In this document: in pieces, positions 1-8,726 of the stretch
Layout: each line of letters opens with the position of its first letter
Numbering within the stretch: the first letter of the stretch is position 1
Assembly (NCBI GenBank): GCA_024276605.1
Contig: JAJRWX010000009.1
Coordinates: 1-64,000, forward strand
From: Planctomycetota bacterium
GTDB taxonomy: Bacteria > Planctomycetota > Phycisphaerae > UBA1845
Reading direction: 5' to 3'
DNA: 64,000 nucleotides
Translations under genes and position numbers: made by a program
The notes under the pieces: model-generated
The model's database searches: none
What the model saw: the letters and a program-made list of their open reading frames with translations, nothing else
What the model was told of the DNA's origin: nothing

Positions 1-462
1 ATCGCCCAAAAGACGATCCAATTCATGCTTGATACGGCGTTTGATTGTTTCCAATCCTGGTTCGTTCAGGTGCTTAGGATCAGCACTGCGAATCACGAAA
101 TTGATGCGATCGCGGATGCGTCCGCGTTTTGATTCCAACAAAGCTGCCACACTTTCCTGGTCGACCTCTGCTATCAGTGCTGAGGTACGCATTTGAAAGA
201 GAATCAACTTGCCAGACATCCTATTACTGGGTTTACAATCGGCAATGTCAATCTCTACGAACGCATCCGCAGGATTGTTATCCTCGTCTTCGGCATTTTC
301 AGCCTCCACGGCAAACCCCTGGATCGGACGTGGGCTCATAGCGTTAGCAATAAAGTAAACCGCCGCCCCTTCTCCCAGCATCAACAATGCGATGATGATG
401 AGTTGCATTTTCTTGCTCCCGCCTTGGGACGGTGGGGCTTGACTTTCAACTTCTTCAGCCAT
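1..462 (-). CDS. fliL: Flagellar basal body-associated protein FliL (partial, C-terminus off the window)
   Basis: FliL is an inner-membrane protein that surrounds the MotAB stator and supports torque generation. The ORF track misses this gene because it has no stop inside the window. Reading the minus strand from the ATG at 462 gives 154 open codons: a short polar N-terminus, one membrane helix at about residues 18-40 (MQLIIIALLMLGEGAAVYF), an acidic linker, then a periplasmic domain with the alternating FliL pattern and a C-terminal stretch ending KRRIKHELDRLL. The start overlaps the end of motB by 8 bases, so the two are translationally coupled. The motA-motB-fliL order agrees with the call. 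Roughly the last few residues lie left of base 1. Confidence is high from context and topology. Confidence 0.85.
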   Translation of the reverse strand, partial: MAEEVESQAPPSQGGSKKMQLIIIALLMLGEGAAVYFIANAMSPRPIQGFAVEAENAEDEDNNPADAFVEIDIADCKPSNRMSGKLILFQMRTSALIAEVDQESVAALLESKRGRIRDRINFVIRSADPKHLNEPGLETIKRRIKHELDRLLGD

Positions 463-1213
463 TAGGGGACTCCTTCAAATCATCTGCCAGTGATGAACCG
501 GCATATTCTTCAATGAGGTCCTCCGTAACCAAAATCTCAACACGACGATTCAACGCTCGCCGCTCCTCCGTGTAGGCCTGCCTGACCAAAGGTTCCATTT
601 CGCCGACCGCAACAATAGTCATCCTAATTCGTCTCACACCATTCTCTTCCAGCGCCCTAGCCACTGACCGAGCGCGGGCGTAGGAAAGATCGCGCGTGTC
701 GGCATAAATAGATGTCTGGGGCAACGGTTCGCGAGTGGTATGCCCGCGAATGAGTATTTTCGTATTATATCCTCGAAGGCGCTGTGCGGTTTCAGCAATT
801 AATTCCCTTGCCTCCTGTTTCAATGTCGCACTAAACCTTTCAAAGGTTATCTTTCCACCAATCACGACTTCAAGCCCATCGCGAACATTGGTTACCCTGA
901 ATTTTTTACCGTGTATCCCCTCTTCGTCCGAGTCGCCCTTCTCCTTTGACGACTGCACAACCTCAATTTCCATCAGGCGTTGGATAAGCCCATTGATCGG
1001 CAAATTTTCTATCGGTGCATCACCAATGGTCCCTACGTATCCACCAAACGCTTTGCGCAAGGATTCCATCACCTGTTGGAATCGTTGATCCTGTTTAAGC
1101 TCACTCATGGACACCAGGATGACGAAAAAACAAAGCAATAGCGTCATGGTGTCACCATAGGTGACCATCCATTCAGGAGCGCCGGCCGCGGGTTCTTCCT
1201 TTTTCTTTGCCAT
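455..1213 (-). CDS. motB: Flagellar motor stator protein MotB
   Basis: MotB pairs with MotA to form the proton- or sodium-driven stator and anchors it to peptidoglycan. The 252-residue product begins with a short lysine-rich cytoplasmic tail, then the signature PEWMVTYGDTMTLLLCFFVILVSMS. The ion-carrying aspartate is Asp21, at the mouth of the single membrane helix (about 22-38). The C-terminal half (about 115-235) is an OmpA-like peptidoglycan-binding domain, with the IRGHT segment and the NRRVEILV motif. It starts 14 bases after motA ends and overlaps fliL by 8 bases. Length and motifs are normal for the family. Whether the ion is H+ or Na+ cannot be told from the sequence. Confidence 0.95.
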   Translation of the reverse strand: MAKKKEEPAAGAPEWMVTYGDTMTLLLCFFVILVSMSELKQDQRFQQVMESLRKAFGGYVGTIGDAPIENLPINGLIQRLMEIEVVQSSKEKGDSDEEGIHGKKFRVTNVRDGLEVVIGGKITFERFSATLKQEARELIAETAQRLRGYNTKILIRGHTTREPLPQTSIYADTRDLSYARARSVARALEENGVRRIRMTIVAVGEMEPLVRQAYTEERRALNRRVEILVTEDLIEEYAGSSLADDLKESPNG

Positions 1214-1227
1214 GATGTAACTATAAA

Positions 1228-2004
1228 TCAGGCCGCGGCTTCTTCTTCACCCGTTGTGCGAAGTCGAGCCGGTAAGAAAGTTTTCAATTTTTGCTCGACG
1301 ATACGCGGATTATCCCCGGACTGGATAGCCATGACACCGCGTACGATAATCATTTTCAGCATAATCTCTTCTCGACTTCTCATCCCCAGCTTGTCCGCCA
1401 TAGGCAACGCCACCAGGTTAGCCACCACAGCGCCATACAGTGTCGTCAACAGCGCGACCGCCATAGCCGGGCCAATCGAGTTGGGGTCCGACATATTTCC
1501 AAGCATGATCACAAGCCCAACCAACGTACCGATCATACCAAAAGCCGGTGCATATCTGCCTATGTTGTCGAACAAGGCTTTGCCGTCGCTATGACGTCCT
1601 TCAATAGTTTCGACGTCGCTCATCATGATGTTTTCGATCAACTCGGGATCAGTACCATCAACAGCCATCTGTATACCTGCGACTAAGAATTCATCTTTGA
1701 CATCTGATATCGCATTTTCCAAAGCGAGGATACCATCTCGCCGCGCGACTTCCGCATACTTAACCAGCTCCGCAATAATTTCATTTGGGTCGCGTGCTTT
1801 TGCGAAAAAGCAATTCTTCACCACCTTGGCTATGCCAAGAATATTTTTAAGCGGAAAACTGATAAGCGCAGCGCTGATAGCCCCACCGACCACAATGGCC
1901 ACTGACCCGGCATCCGCAAAAGCGTTCAGGTCCGTCTTGGTAAGAATCGCCCATAGTAACAGACCGGCCCCCATGACCAGACCGATAACGGTTGCTATAT
2001 CCAT
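1228..2004 (-). CDS. motA: Flagellar motor stator protein MotA
   Basis: MotA is the four-helix stator subunit that couples ion flow to rotor movement through FliG. I chose the ATG at 2004 (MDIATVIGLVMGAGLLLWAI), which is the usual MotA beginning. The ORF track extends eight codons further to a TTG, without better signals. The 258-residue protein shows helices near the N-terminus (about 3-20 and 30-50), a long cytoplasmic loop that includes the ETIEGRHSDGKALFDN segment, then PAFGMIGTLVGLVIML and a fourth helix containing the LLTTLYGAVVANLVALPMADKL motif. The tail is charged. It precedes motB by 14 bases. Confidence 0.94.
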   Translation of the reverse strand: MDIATVIGLVMGAGLLLWAILTKTDLNAFADAGSVAIVVGGAISAALISFPLKNILGIAKVVKNCFFAKARDPNEIIAELVKYAEVARRDGILALENAISDVKDEFLVAGIQMAVDGTDPELIENIMMSDVETIEGRHSDGKALFDNIGRYAPAFGMIGTLVGLVIMLGNMSDPNSIGPAMAVALLTTLYGAVVANLVALPMADKLGMRSREEIMLKMIIVRGVMAIQSGDNPRIVEQKLKTFLPARLRTTGEEEAAA

Positions 2005-2179
2005 CGCTGTAATCCCAAATCCGCACAAAACGTGCGATAGTATCCTCTGCCATATCGACGTTAGATATGCGCTGCGTTAGAGAACCAACACGTTCCTTTT
2101 ATTTACGCACACATCCGAATCACCGAACATTGTTTGGACCGATAAATCAAGGCCATACGTCGAGTAATCGACACACACA

Positions 2180-2374
2180 TTATACGACGTTAAATGCGCG
2201 TATCTGTCGCTGATAATCGATCGCTCGACGTACCACTTCGTCCACGGATTCGCTTACCATCATCGTATCGCCGTTGATCAACGTGACGAGGGTATCCGGT
2301 GTCTCTTCCAACATTTTGATCAACTCCGCATTGATCACTACAACGCGTTTGTTTAAGCGAGTAAGCGTAATCAT
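2180..2374 (-). CDS. flbD: FlbD-family small flagellar protein
   Basis: This is a 64-residue protein starting MITLTRLNKRVVVINAELI and containing the family hallmark (I/V)ETPDT-(L/V)(I/V)TLINGD, here EETPDTLVTLINGDTMMV, followed by a helix. FlbD-type proteins (PF06289) sit in flagellar operons of spirochaetes, firmicutes and others, between flgE and motA exactly as here; their biochemical role is poorly defined. The ATG at 2374 is chosen because GGGAGG lies 5 bases upstream. An ATG one codon earlier is also possible, and the 79-residue version in the ORF track is too long. It should not be confused with the unrelated Caulobacter FlbD response regulator. Confidence 0.88.
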   Translation of the reverse strand: MITLTRLNKRVVVINAELIKMLEETPDTLVTLINGDTMMVSESVDEVVRRAIDYQRQIRAFNVV

Positions 2375-2424
2375 CATCGCCTCCCAATGCTCGAGCCATA
2401 AAGTGGCATTACAGCCCAACGGCC

Positions 2425-4122
2425 TTACCTCGCCAGCAGCAACAATTCCTGAAGTAGTTCGTCGGCTACTCGCACCACCCGACTAGCTGATGTAATACCC
2501 GTCTGCGACTGAATCAAATTCACAAACTCCCGCGCAATCTCAACATTGCTTTGCTCGAGCGCCCCTTCCAATACCGCACCTGATAAACCGGTTAAAGGTT
2601 CTGCGATGGTAGCGATGCCGGAATTCGGCCCTTCCACATACGTATTGTTTGACTGCGCAACTAGCCCTTCGTTGTTACGAAAAGTCGCCAACGCTACCTG
2701 ACCAAGGACTTGTGTTTGCTGATTGGAAAAGGCGGCTGTCACGATGCCACGTCTATCGACTGAAAATCCATTCATGATGCCAGTCGGTGCGCCGTCCTGG
2801 CTGGCCATGATAAGTTCGGAGCTTCCGTCGGTACTAGCCAAGCCCATAAGGCCACTAAAATCGAGCGAGAACGCGGCAGGCGTACCGGACCCGATACCAG
2901 CTCGGTCGATGGATAAGTCCGTACCCGTCGAACCGACAAATAGTCCGTTTGGATCAAAGGTGATCGTACCCGTCCCTAATACAGGTGAAACATCAGTATC
3001 GTCTACTGACTCTGCAAAAAATCGCCAGGTAATGCCGGTATCCGACTTTGATTCTACCGTCGCGCGGACACGCACGTTGACCAGATTGCCCAACGAATCG
3101 AAAACACCAAAGCTTGTGGTCACACCTTCGCCTACCGATGGCTCGACCGTACTAAAACTAAATGGTGAGACAATCGGCCCTGTCCGATTGACCACGGATG
3201 AAGCGTCCAACGAGATCGCGTTCACATCGCCTACGTTAGAACGCACCACCAACGACCCCGCAGGATAATCACTGCCATCGCCAATCGTCACCCCCGGCGC
3301 AGTGCCGGTCTGCGTATCCGTGTTGATTCCATAAACAGCCTGCATTCGTCCTGCTAAGTCCCCGAGCGTCGCCCCATCCTGCCCTACCACAAACGTCGTC
3401 TGTGCGACAGATACGCCACCCTTTTGGCCACCGAACGCAAGTGAGTCCCCATCTGCAAAAAGTGGAACACCGTTGCGATCAACAAGCGCTGTCAGCGCCG
3501 TACTCGCGGTCGCGGCGGCCCCTCCTGCCGTGGTGAGAGGCTGTGAAGTCACGACCGATCCAGCCGTTGAAACATTCGTCGCGCTATCCAACTGTCCGTC
3601 CATGATGACGCTATTCGTTGCAATAGCGGCACTTTCGCTACCCAGTGGTATCACAAGATCACTCAACGTACCTGTGTCGATCGTACCATCTGGGTTTGCG
3701 GCAAATACTTGCAAGGCATTTCCCGAGGCGGAAACAAGGGTTTGATTGGCATCCAACCGCAGTGCGCCATCGCGAGAATATAGCGGTTGTCCTTGAGCAC
3801 CACTAAGAATAAAAAACCCATCGCCATCGATCGCTAAGTCCGTCGGAAATCCAGTGTTGTCTATCCCCCCCTGTTGGAAATTTCGTTGTATGGAAGCCAC
3901 TTGAGAACCCGTACCTATTTGACGCGGGAGAGTACCGCCACTGGTAGCGTTCGGGCCTTCACCTTCCTCGATCGTACGATAAAGGAGTGTTTCAAAATTT
4001 GTACGCTGTCCTTTGAAAGCGGTGGTATTGAGGTTGGCTAAGTTGTCACCTACGACACCAACACCCACACTGTTGCTTTGAATCCCCGTGAACCCGACCA
4101 TCATAGACGAAGTTAATGACAT
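2425..4122 (-). CDS. flgE: Flagellar hook protein FlgE
   Basis: FlgE polymerises outside the cell to form the hook, the universal joint between rod and filament, after export by the flagellar type III system. The 565-residue product starts MSLTSSMMVGFTGIQSNSVG, with the rod/hook N-terminal motif VGDNLANLNTTAFKGQ (about 24-39). FlgE-type segments follow (TGFPTDLAIDGDGFFIL near residue 95, and GEGVTTSFGVFDSLGN), then the C-terminal coiled-coil signature ALEQSNVEIAREFVNLIQSQ. It is longer than enterobacterial FlgE (about 400), with the extra length in the surface-exposed middle, as is common in this protein. It lies between flgD and flbD in the operon. Confidence 0.94.
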   Translation of the reverse strand: MSLTSSMMVGFTGIQSNSVGVGVVGDNLANLNTTAFKGQRTNFETLLYRTIEEGEGPNATSGGTLPRQIGTGSQVASIQRNFQQGGIDNTGFPTDLAIDGDGFFILSGAQGQPLYSRDGALRLDANQTLVSASGNALQVFAANPDGTIDTGTLSDLVIPLGSESAAIATNSVIMDGQLDSATNVSTAGSVVTSQPLTTAGGAAATASTALTALVDRNGVPLFADGDSLAFGGQKGGVSVAQTTFVVGQDGATLGDLAGRMQAVYGINTDTQTGTAPGVTIGDGSDYPAGSLVVRSNVGDVNAISLDASSVVNRTGPIVSPFSFSTVEPSVGEGVTTSFGVFDSLGNLVNVRVRATVESKSDTGITWRFFAESVDDTDVSPVLGTGTITFDPNGLFVGSTGTDLSIDRAGIGSGTPAAFSLDFSGLMGLASTDGSSELIMASQDGAPTGIMNGFSVDRRGIVTAAFSNQQTQVLGQVALATFRNNEGLVAQSNNTYVEGPNSGIATIAEPLTGLSGAVLEGALEQSNVEIAREFVNLIQSQTGITSASRVVRVADELLQELLLLAR

Positions 4123-4220
4123 ACTGGTCTATCCCTTTGCTTTAGCCTGCCACATCCTCGGATGAGTGTTGTTGACAGGAAAACATGCAACAATCAAACG
4201 CTACATACATATGCGGCGCT

Positions 4221-4829
4221 TTACTCTTGTGACGGTACCACCCTCAAAATTCGTCGAAACGCAAGTATGGCGCCGGTATCCAATTCGAGCATAATTTGAC
4301 CGGATTCCTCGCGTATGGAAGTCACTACTCCTTCCACTAGTTCCGGCGGGCGCCCCTCTACGGCGCTCATCCCGACTACAGTTGATCCAACTAACGCTTC
4401 GGCTGCTTGCATTGGTGATTCAATGGATTGCACCTTCTCCAATGGAAATTCGCCACCACCGGAAAGCTGCAATACAGCCTTGCCTTCCTTGTCAAACCTC
4501 ACACCTTCCACCACTCCCGATATCGTATTCCCCGCTTCATCAGGTACTGACGAAACAAATTGTCCAATGAGCGCAGACCCGGCTGCGAAATACTGTTGAC
4601 CTGTCAGTGACTTAATCGTATCAGTCAACGAAGTTGATAATTCAATATCGCGGATCGAAGAAATCTGATTCAACAATTCCTGGTTGCCGACAGGTTCTAG
4701 TGGATCCTGCGTCGTGATTTGTGTAATCAAAAGCTGCAAAAAGTCCTCACTGGAAAGCACGCCCAAACTATTCGCGTTGGGATTGGGTGACACGGCATTT
4801 CCGGGTTGAATTTCACTTACTGCGTTCAC
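4221..4829 (-). CDS. flgD: Flagellar hook capping protein FlgD
   Basis: FlgD is the scaffold cap under which hook subunits assemble. I start it at GTG 4829 (VNAVSEIQPG), because a clear AGGAG lies 8 bases upstream. The ATG used in the ORF track (4871) adds 14 residues and lacks a ribosome site. The 202-residue product carries the diagnostic FlgD_N motif LSSEDFLQLLITQITTQDPLEPVGNQELLNQ, then an Ig/Tudor-like C-terminal region ending in ILAFRRILRVVPSQE. The gene lies 52 bases after fliK and 98 bases before flgE, the classical fliK-flgD-flgE order. Confidence 0.93.
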   Translation of the reverse strand: MNAVSEIQPGNAVSPNPNANSLGVLSSEDFLQLLITQITTQDPLEPVGNQELLNQISSIRDIELSTSLTDTIKSLTGQQYFAAGSALIGQFVSSVPDEAGNTISGVVEGVRFDKEGKAVLQLSGGGEFPLEKVQSIESPMQAAEALVGSTVVGMSAVEGRPPELVEGVVTSIREESGQIMLELDTGAILAFRRILRVVPSQE

Positions 4830-4837
4830 GATAAATA

Positions 4838-4842
4838 CTCCT
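4838..4842 (-). promoter_or_regulatory. Ribosome binding site deciding the flgD start
   Basis: On the minus strand AGGAG stands 8 bases before GTG 4829. The longer ORF start at 4871 has no comparable purine-rich site, so the GTG is preferred. Confidence 0.7.
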
Positions 4843-4881
4843 GTTTGACCAAACCTAAAAGCTTTCGCCACGTGGGGCCAA

Positions 4882-6168
4882 TTAAATCTTCAAATCCAGT
4901 TTTCCCGCCACCATTACGACACTATGAATATCTTGTGACGTCTCGGCAACACCTATCAACTGCGCGTTGGACACGTCGTGAGCCTGCCTGTTAGACGACG
5001 AACCGCGATCGGTTGTCGCTGGTTTTTCATCGTTAGCGCGGGCATCTTGCGAATCGGCATGAGGGTCATGCATGGACTCTACATCCGCATCCACACTTAA
5101 CTGATCCACTTGAACACCCACACTCTGTAAAGCATCCCGTAAATGAGCGACGCGATCCGCTAGCAATTGCTTGGCTTCCGATGTCTCTGTATGCACATCG
5201 ATACGGACCATATCCCCTTGCATCTCAACATTAACCACGATACGACCAAGTTCAGGAGGATTCAGTTGCAAATTCGCCGTGGATCGCCCAGCGCCGGCTC
5301 GCATACGTATCGACTGAACCAACTGGTCGAACGCCGCAGCCCCGGTACGTCGCGCATTCACCGTTCGCGCCGTATCTTCATAATTCGCTGCCCGGCCCGA
5401 ACCCTCACTTTTCGCATGGCGTGTGTTCACCGTTTCCTGCGCCAAAGTTGTAGTCGCATGACCTGACGTTGGCCGGATAACAGAAGAAGTTTGCGTTTGT
5501 CCCGTCGCAAGTACTTTCGCCACCTGCTGTGCGGTGTTGGACGTTGGAGACGACGACATGGCTGAGGTCTTTGATACAGCAGAAGGCGCAGCCAAGGATC
5601 GTTGTTCGGTTAGTGACGATTCATTGGGCAAAGGCTCAGATGCCACGGTATCCTTATTAGAGGATGTAGCCCCGGAACCACCTCTACGGTCGGACTGAAA
5701 GTTTCTCTCCATATCTGATGAAAAACGCTCCGCTGAAATGCGCCCCTGAGAGGTTAGCGATCGTTCCGCAAAGTTTGACGATGCAGGTTCACTATCGGGT
5801 GAACTCGATGTACTGCTCACCGTGGCTTTCAATTCAGTGTTGGTCTTGCGAGATTCCAGACTTGTGCGATTCAAACGCGCATCCTGTCGTAAATCGTTCG
5901 ATGAAAAACTATTATCGGAGTAAACACTCTTTTTCGTGGTACCTGGTTCACCCGGCGACTCGAACATAACCTCGCCTGAGTATATGTGCTGAATGCGATT
6001 AAACCCGGCCTGTGATTGCGCCAGAGCAGCTAGCAAGACATCAAAGGCCTGATCGGACGGCCTTACAATTTCATCATCGCTGGTTTGTAGACCCCGATCG
6101 CCACTCCCTCTCTGCGGCGGTGACGGCGAAGTCTTCGGATGTGCAATATAAGCTGGTTCAGTTTGCAT
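4882..6168 (-). CDS. fliK: Flagellar hook-length control protein FliK
   Basis: FliK is secreted during hook growth; it measures hook length and switches export specificity through FlhB. The first 270 residues are low-complexity, Ser/Thr/Gln-rich and poorly conserved, as expected of the ruler region. The C-terminal Flg_hook domain (about 285-370) is clear: a LQLNPPELGRIVVNVEMQ segment, then TSEAKQLLADRVAHLRDALQ and GVQVDQLSVD. The 428-residue length is normal. It sits 20 bases after the MotE-like gene and just before flgD. Identification rests on the C-terminal domain and gene order. Confidence 0.88.
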   Translation of the reverse strand: MQTEPAYIAHPKTSPSPPQRGSGDRGLQTSDDEIVRPSDQAFDVLLAALAQSQAGFNRIQHIYSGEVMFESPGEPGTTKKSVYSDNSFSSNDLRQDARLNRTSLESRKTNTELKATVSSTSSSPDSEPASSNFAERSLTSQGRISAERFSSDMERNFQSDRRGGSGATSSNKDTVASEPLPNESSLTEQRSLAAPSAVSKTSAMSSSPTSNTAQQVAKVLATGQTQTSSVIRPTSGHATTTLAQETVNTRHAKSEGSGRAANYEDTARTVNARRTGAAAFDQLVQSIRMRAGAGRSTANLQLNPPELGRIVVNVEMQGDMVRIDVHTETSEAKQLLADRVAHLRDALQSVGVQVDQLSVDADVESMHDPHADSQDARANDEKPATTDRGSSSNRQAHDVSNAQLIGVAETSQDIHSVVMVAGKLDLKI

Positions 6169-6188
6169 ACATCATCACTCTTGCGTTC

Positions 6189-6860
6189 TCATTTCTCACC
6201 CAATGCGTCCGCTCGCGCGGGTGCCACTTTTCGTACGCGACGTAATATGTCCATCATTTTCTGCAAGTCATCACCGCGCTTCGCGGCTTCTACGATCTTC
6301 TTTGCTTTTTTACTGGGGATTTGCAACAAAACATTGGCTGCATCGTCAGGATTTTTCATGGCGAGCATATGTTGCACAGCCACGCGCGGTGCTAGTTGGT
6401 TATATATATCCAGTTGTTTGCTGAAACCTACACCTTCGCGACGTTTCACCTCCTCTAAATCGCGTTTAGCCGCACTTTCCCGCTCCTTTCGAAAAGATTC
6501 GCGTTCAGTAGAAATGCGTAGCAGTATGCTATTATTCAGAGCCAGTCGCTGTTTCAACTCTTCCTTGTATCGCTGCGATTCGCGTTGCAAAATTTCTCTC
6601 TCAATTTGAGAAGCCGAAAAGGATAGAGGGCCAGTGCCAGGGTTTTCGACTTGCTCAACCAGCGATTCCTCTTTTTCGACCACTGCTTCCGGCTCGATAA
6701 CATCACCGCGAATCACAGCGGCTATAGCCTGCACTTTATCACCATCTATCACACCACCACCCACCAAGAACGCAACCATACCGATAAGCACCAATATGTT
6801 GAGCACTGAAAAAAGCGCAACGGCATCGTAGGTTTTTCGCAAGGATTCAGCCAAGGCCAT
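6189..6860 (-). CDS. MotE-like / MgtE-N domain flagellar protein
   Basis: The 223-residue product has one membrane helix near the N-terminus (about 17-37, ALFSVLNILVLIGMVAFLVGG), a long basic/acidic coiled coil (about 85-155), and a C-terminal MgtE-N-like helical domain (AMKNPDDAANVLLQIPSKKAKKIVEA). This architecture is found in proteins encoded between fliJ and fliK, annotated as MotE or MgtE N-terminal domain proteins; in some bacteria they act as chaperones or partners of stator proteins. The ATG at 6860 shares one base with the fliJ stop (TGATG), so translation is coupled; the ORF track adds one upstream TTG codon. The exact function here is inferred from position and architecture only. 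Confidence 0.72.
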   Translation of the reverse strand: MALAESLRKTYDAVALFSVLNILVLIGMVAFLVGGGVIDGDKVQAIAAVIRGDVIEPEAVVEKEESLVEQVENPGTGPLSFSASQIEREILQRESQRYKEELKQRLALNNSILLRISTERESFRKERESAAKRDLEEVKRREGVGFSKQLDIYNQLAPRVAVQHMLAMKNPDDAANVLLQIPSKKAKKIVEAAKRGDDLQKMMDILRRVRKVAPARADALGEK

Positions 6861-7339
6861 CAAACACCTTCTCTCCTGGTAATCAGCGGCCTTGACCGCT
6901 GATACATACTCAGCGCGGACTCGTCATGACGCGCCTGCTCTTGTCTGTTTTGTTCCAATTGAAATCGTGCATACTGACGTTCGCGAAGCTTGTCCAGCAC
7001 ACGAAGTTGTTGATTGGTACGAGCTAGATTTTCGCGTTCTCTCTCAACTTCATGACGCCGATCGCCCAACACTTGACCGGTTTCAAGTATGCACCGCTGC
7101 AACCATCCCTGGTGAAACTCACTCGCGCGTAGCGCTGCTATATCGATAGGACCGGTATCGCGGGCAAATCGCAATCTCGATACATTCCTATGCAATTGAT
7201 CGTTGAGTATTTGAACATGTTCCTGCGCCTTGGCAGCTTCAGCTATGACCTTAGCCAATACGCGGCGCTGCGCATCCCGCTCCTGCCTACGCAACCGGCG
7301 AATCGTTTCCAAGCGAAATGTAAATGGTTCCGCCATCAT
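6860..7339 (-). CDS. fliJ: Flagellar export chaperone FliJ
   Basis: FliJ is the coiled-coil stalk of the FliI ATPase ring and escorts export chaperones. The 159-residue protein is almost entirely helical and strongly charged. It begins EPFTFRLETIRRLRRQERDAQRR, matching the FliJ N-terminal pattern (F.L..(L/I)..LR), and keeps heptad-like spacing to about residue 145. It lies four bases after the fliI stop and overlaps the next gene by one base. Sequence identity in FliJ is always low, so the call relies on pattern, size and position. Confidence 0.85.
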   Translation of the reverse strand: MMAEPFTFRLETIRRLRRQERDAQRRVLAKVIAEAAKAQEHVQILNDQLHRNVSRLRFARDTGPIDIAALRASEFHQGWLQRCILETGQVLGDRRHEVERERENLARTNQQLRVLDKLRERQYARFQLEQNRQEQARHDESALSMYQRSRPLITRREGV

Positions 7340-7343
7340 CTAT

Positions 7344-8726
7344 CTACCCACTCACCCCAGCCATCGCGGACGCAGTAGCACTGGCCTTGGCACTCAACTT
7401 CGCCTGTAGTTGTTCAATGTCATTCGCTATTGCGCATAGCGACCGTTTACTCGTAGCAAAGTCCGCTCGTTCATCTACCGACTGACATAGAAAACGATCA
7501 ATGGCTGGTTTCATATGCACCGCGACGTCGAAATCGACATTGGTCCCCGGGGCATACGCACCCACGTTGACAAGGTCTTCAATGTCCAACCACGTCGCGA
7601 CTACACGTTTTACCATAGCAGCCGCGCTACGATGATCTTGATCTGTGACGTCCGGCATCACGCGGCTGATGCTCTCCAGCACGGCCATCGCGGGATATTG
7701 ACCGCGATTAGCTAAGTTGCGATCGAGCCATATGTGGCCATCCAAAATGCCTCGCACGGCATCGGAAATGGGTTCATTGATATCATCCCCCTCGACCAAC
7801 ACCGTATACAACCCGGTGATGCTCCCGTCCGCCGTACGCCCGCTACGCTCTAACAGTCGCGGAAGCATGGCGAAGACACTAGGAGGATACCCTTTGGTTG
7901 TAGGCGGTTCACCCGCGGATAAACCAATTTGCCGCTGCGCCATCGCGAATCTGGTAGTCGAATCCATCAGTAGTAACACATGGTTACCCAGATCACGAAA
8001 ATACTCGGCAATCGCAGTAGCCACAAAACCCGCCCGCACACGCAACACCGGAGACTGATCGGATGTGCTTACGACCAAGACACTTCGTTTTAATCCGGCC
8101 TCGTCGAGGTCTTTCCTGATGAAGTCGCCCACTTCGCGACCGCGCTCTCCGATTAATGCGATAACCGCAACGTCTGCAGCCGTATATCGCGCCACCATCC
8201 CCATCAACACGCTCTTACCCACACCCGTTCCTGCAAACACACCCATCCGCTGCCCACAACCCAGTGTAGTCATGGTGTCGATCGCCCGAATGCCGGTGCT
8301 TAACGGGTCAGACAATGACTTGCGCTGGAGAGGCTGCATCACCTCACGCATAATGGGATAATGAGACTCAATCGCAAACTGCGTGTTTCCGCCGATCGGA
8401 CACCCCATACCATCGAGAATGCTACCGAGCATCTGCCTTCCCACACCCACGTATTGTCCGCCGGGTACGCTGGTCACACGATCCCCCGAACTGATGCCGC
8501 GCGGTTCTTTAAGTGTCATCAAAACGGCACGTGTACCATCGATCCCAACAACTTGCGCCTGAATCGGTTCGTCATGGACTCGTTGAATACTACATAGCGT
8601 GCCCATGGCTACGGGAAAACCGACGGCGATAACCGTCAATCCCGTCACCCTTTCAACAGTGCCCGATACGCTGTGCCAACAAACGCTATCTATCATATGT
8701 CGATGTTGGGCAAATAGCTTAGGCAT
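7344..8726 (-). CDS. fliI: Flagellum-specific type III export ATPase FliI
   Basis: FliI is the F1-beta-like ATPase that energises early steps of flagellar protein export. I start it at ATG 8726 (MPKLFAQHRHM), which gives 460 residues and an 8-base overlap with fliH; the 508-residue ORF adds an unlikely N-terminus that overlaps fliH deeply. Visible motifs include Walker A GTGVGKS (about residue 168), the nearby IGERGREVGDF, the Walker B-like HVLLLMDSTTRFAMAQRQI, and the FliI-type ISGEPPTTKGYPPSVF region (here LSAGEPPTTKGYPPS). Length and motif order are standard. Its neighbours fliH and fliJ encode its physical partners. Confidence 0.95.
   Translation of the reverse strand: MPKLFAQHRHMIDSVCWHSVSGTVERVTGLTVIAVGFPVAMGTLCSIQRVHDEPIQAQVVGIDGTRAVLMTLKEPRGISSGDRVTSVPGGQYVGVGRQMLGSILDGMGCPIGGNTQFAIESHYPIMREVMQPLQRKSLSDPLSTGIRAIDTMTTLGCGQRMGVFAGTGVGKSVLMGMVARYTAADVAVIALIGERGREVGDFIRKDLDEAGLKRSVLVVSTSDQSPVLRVRAGFVATAIAEYFRDLGNHVLLLMDSTTRFAMAQRQIGLSAGEPPTTKGYPPSVFAMLPRLLERSGRTADGSITGLYTVLVEGDDINEPISDAVRGILDGHIWLDRNLANRGQYPAMAVLESISRVMPDVTDQDHRSAAAMVKRVVATWLDIEDLVNVGAYAPGTNVDFDVAVHMKPAIDRFLCQSVDERADFATSKRSLCAIANDIEQLQAKLSAKASATASAMAGVSG

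Noticed and set aside
2723-3268. 181-residue plus-strand ORF opposite flgE
   Set aside because: Antisense shadow of a clear flagellar hook gene.
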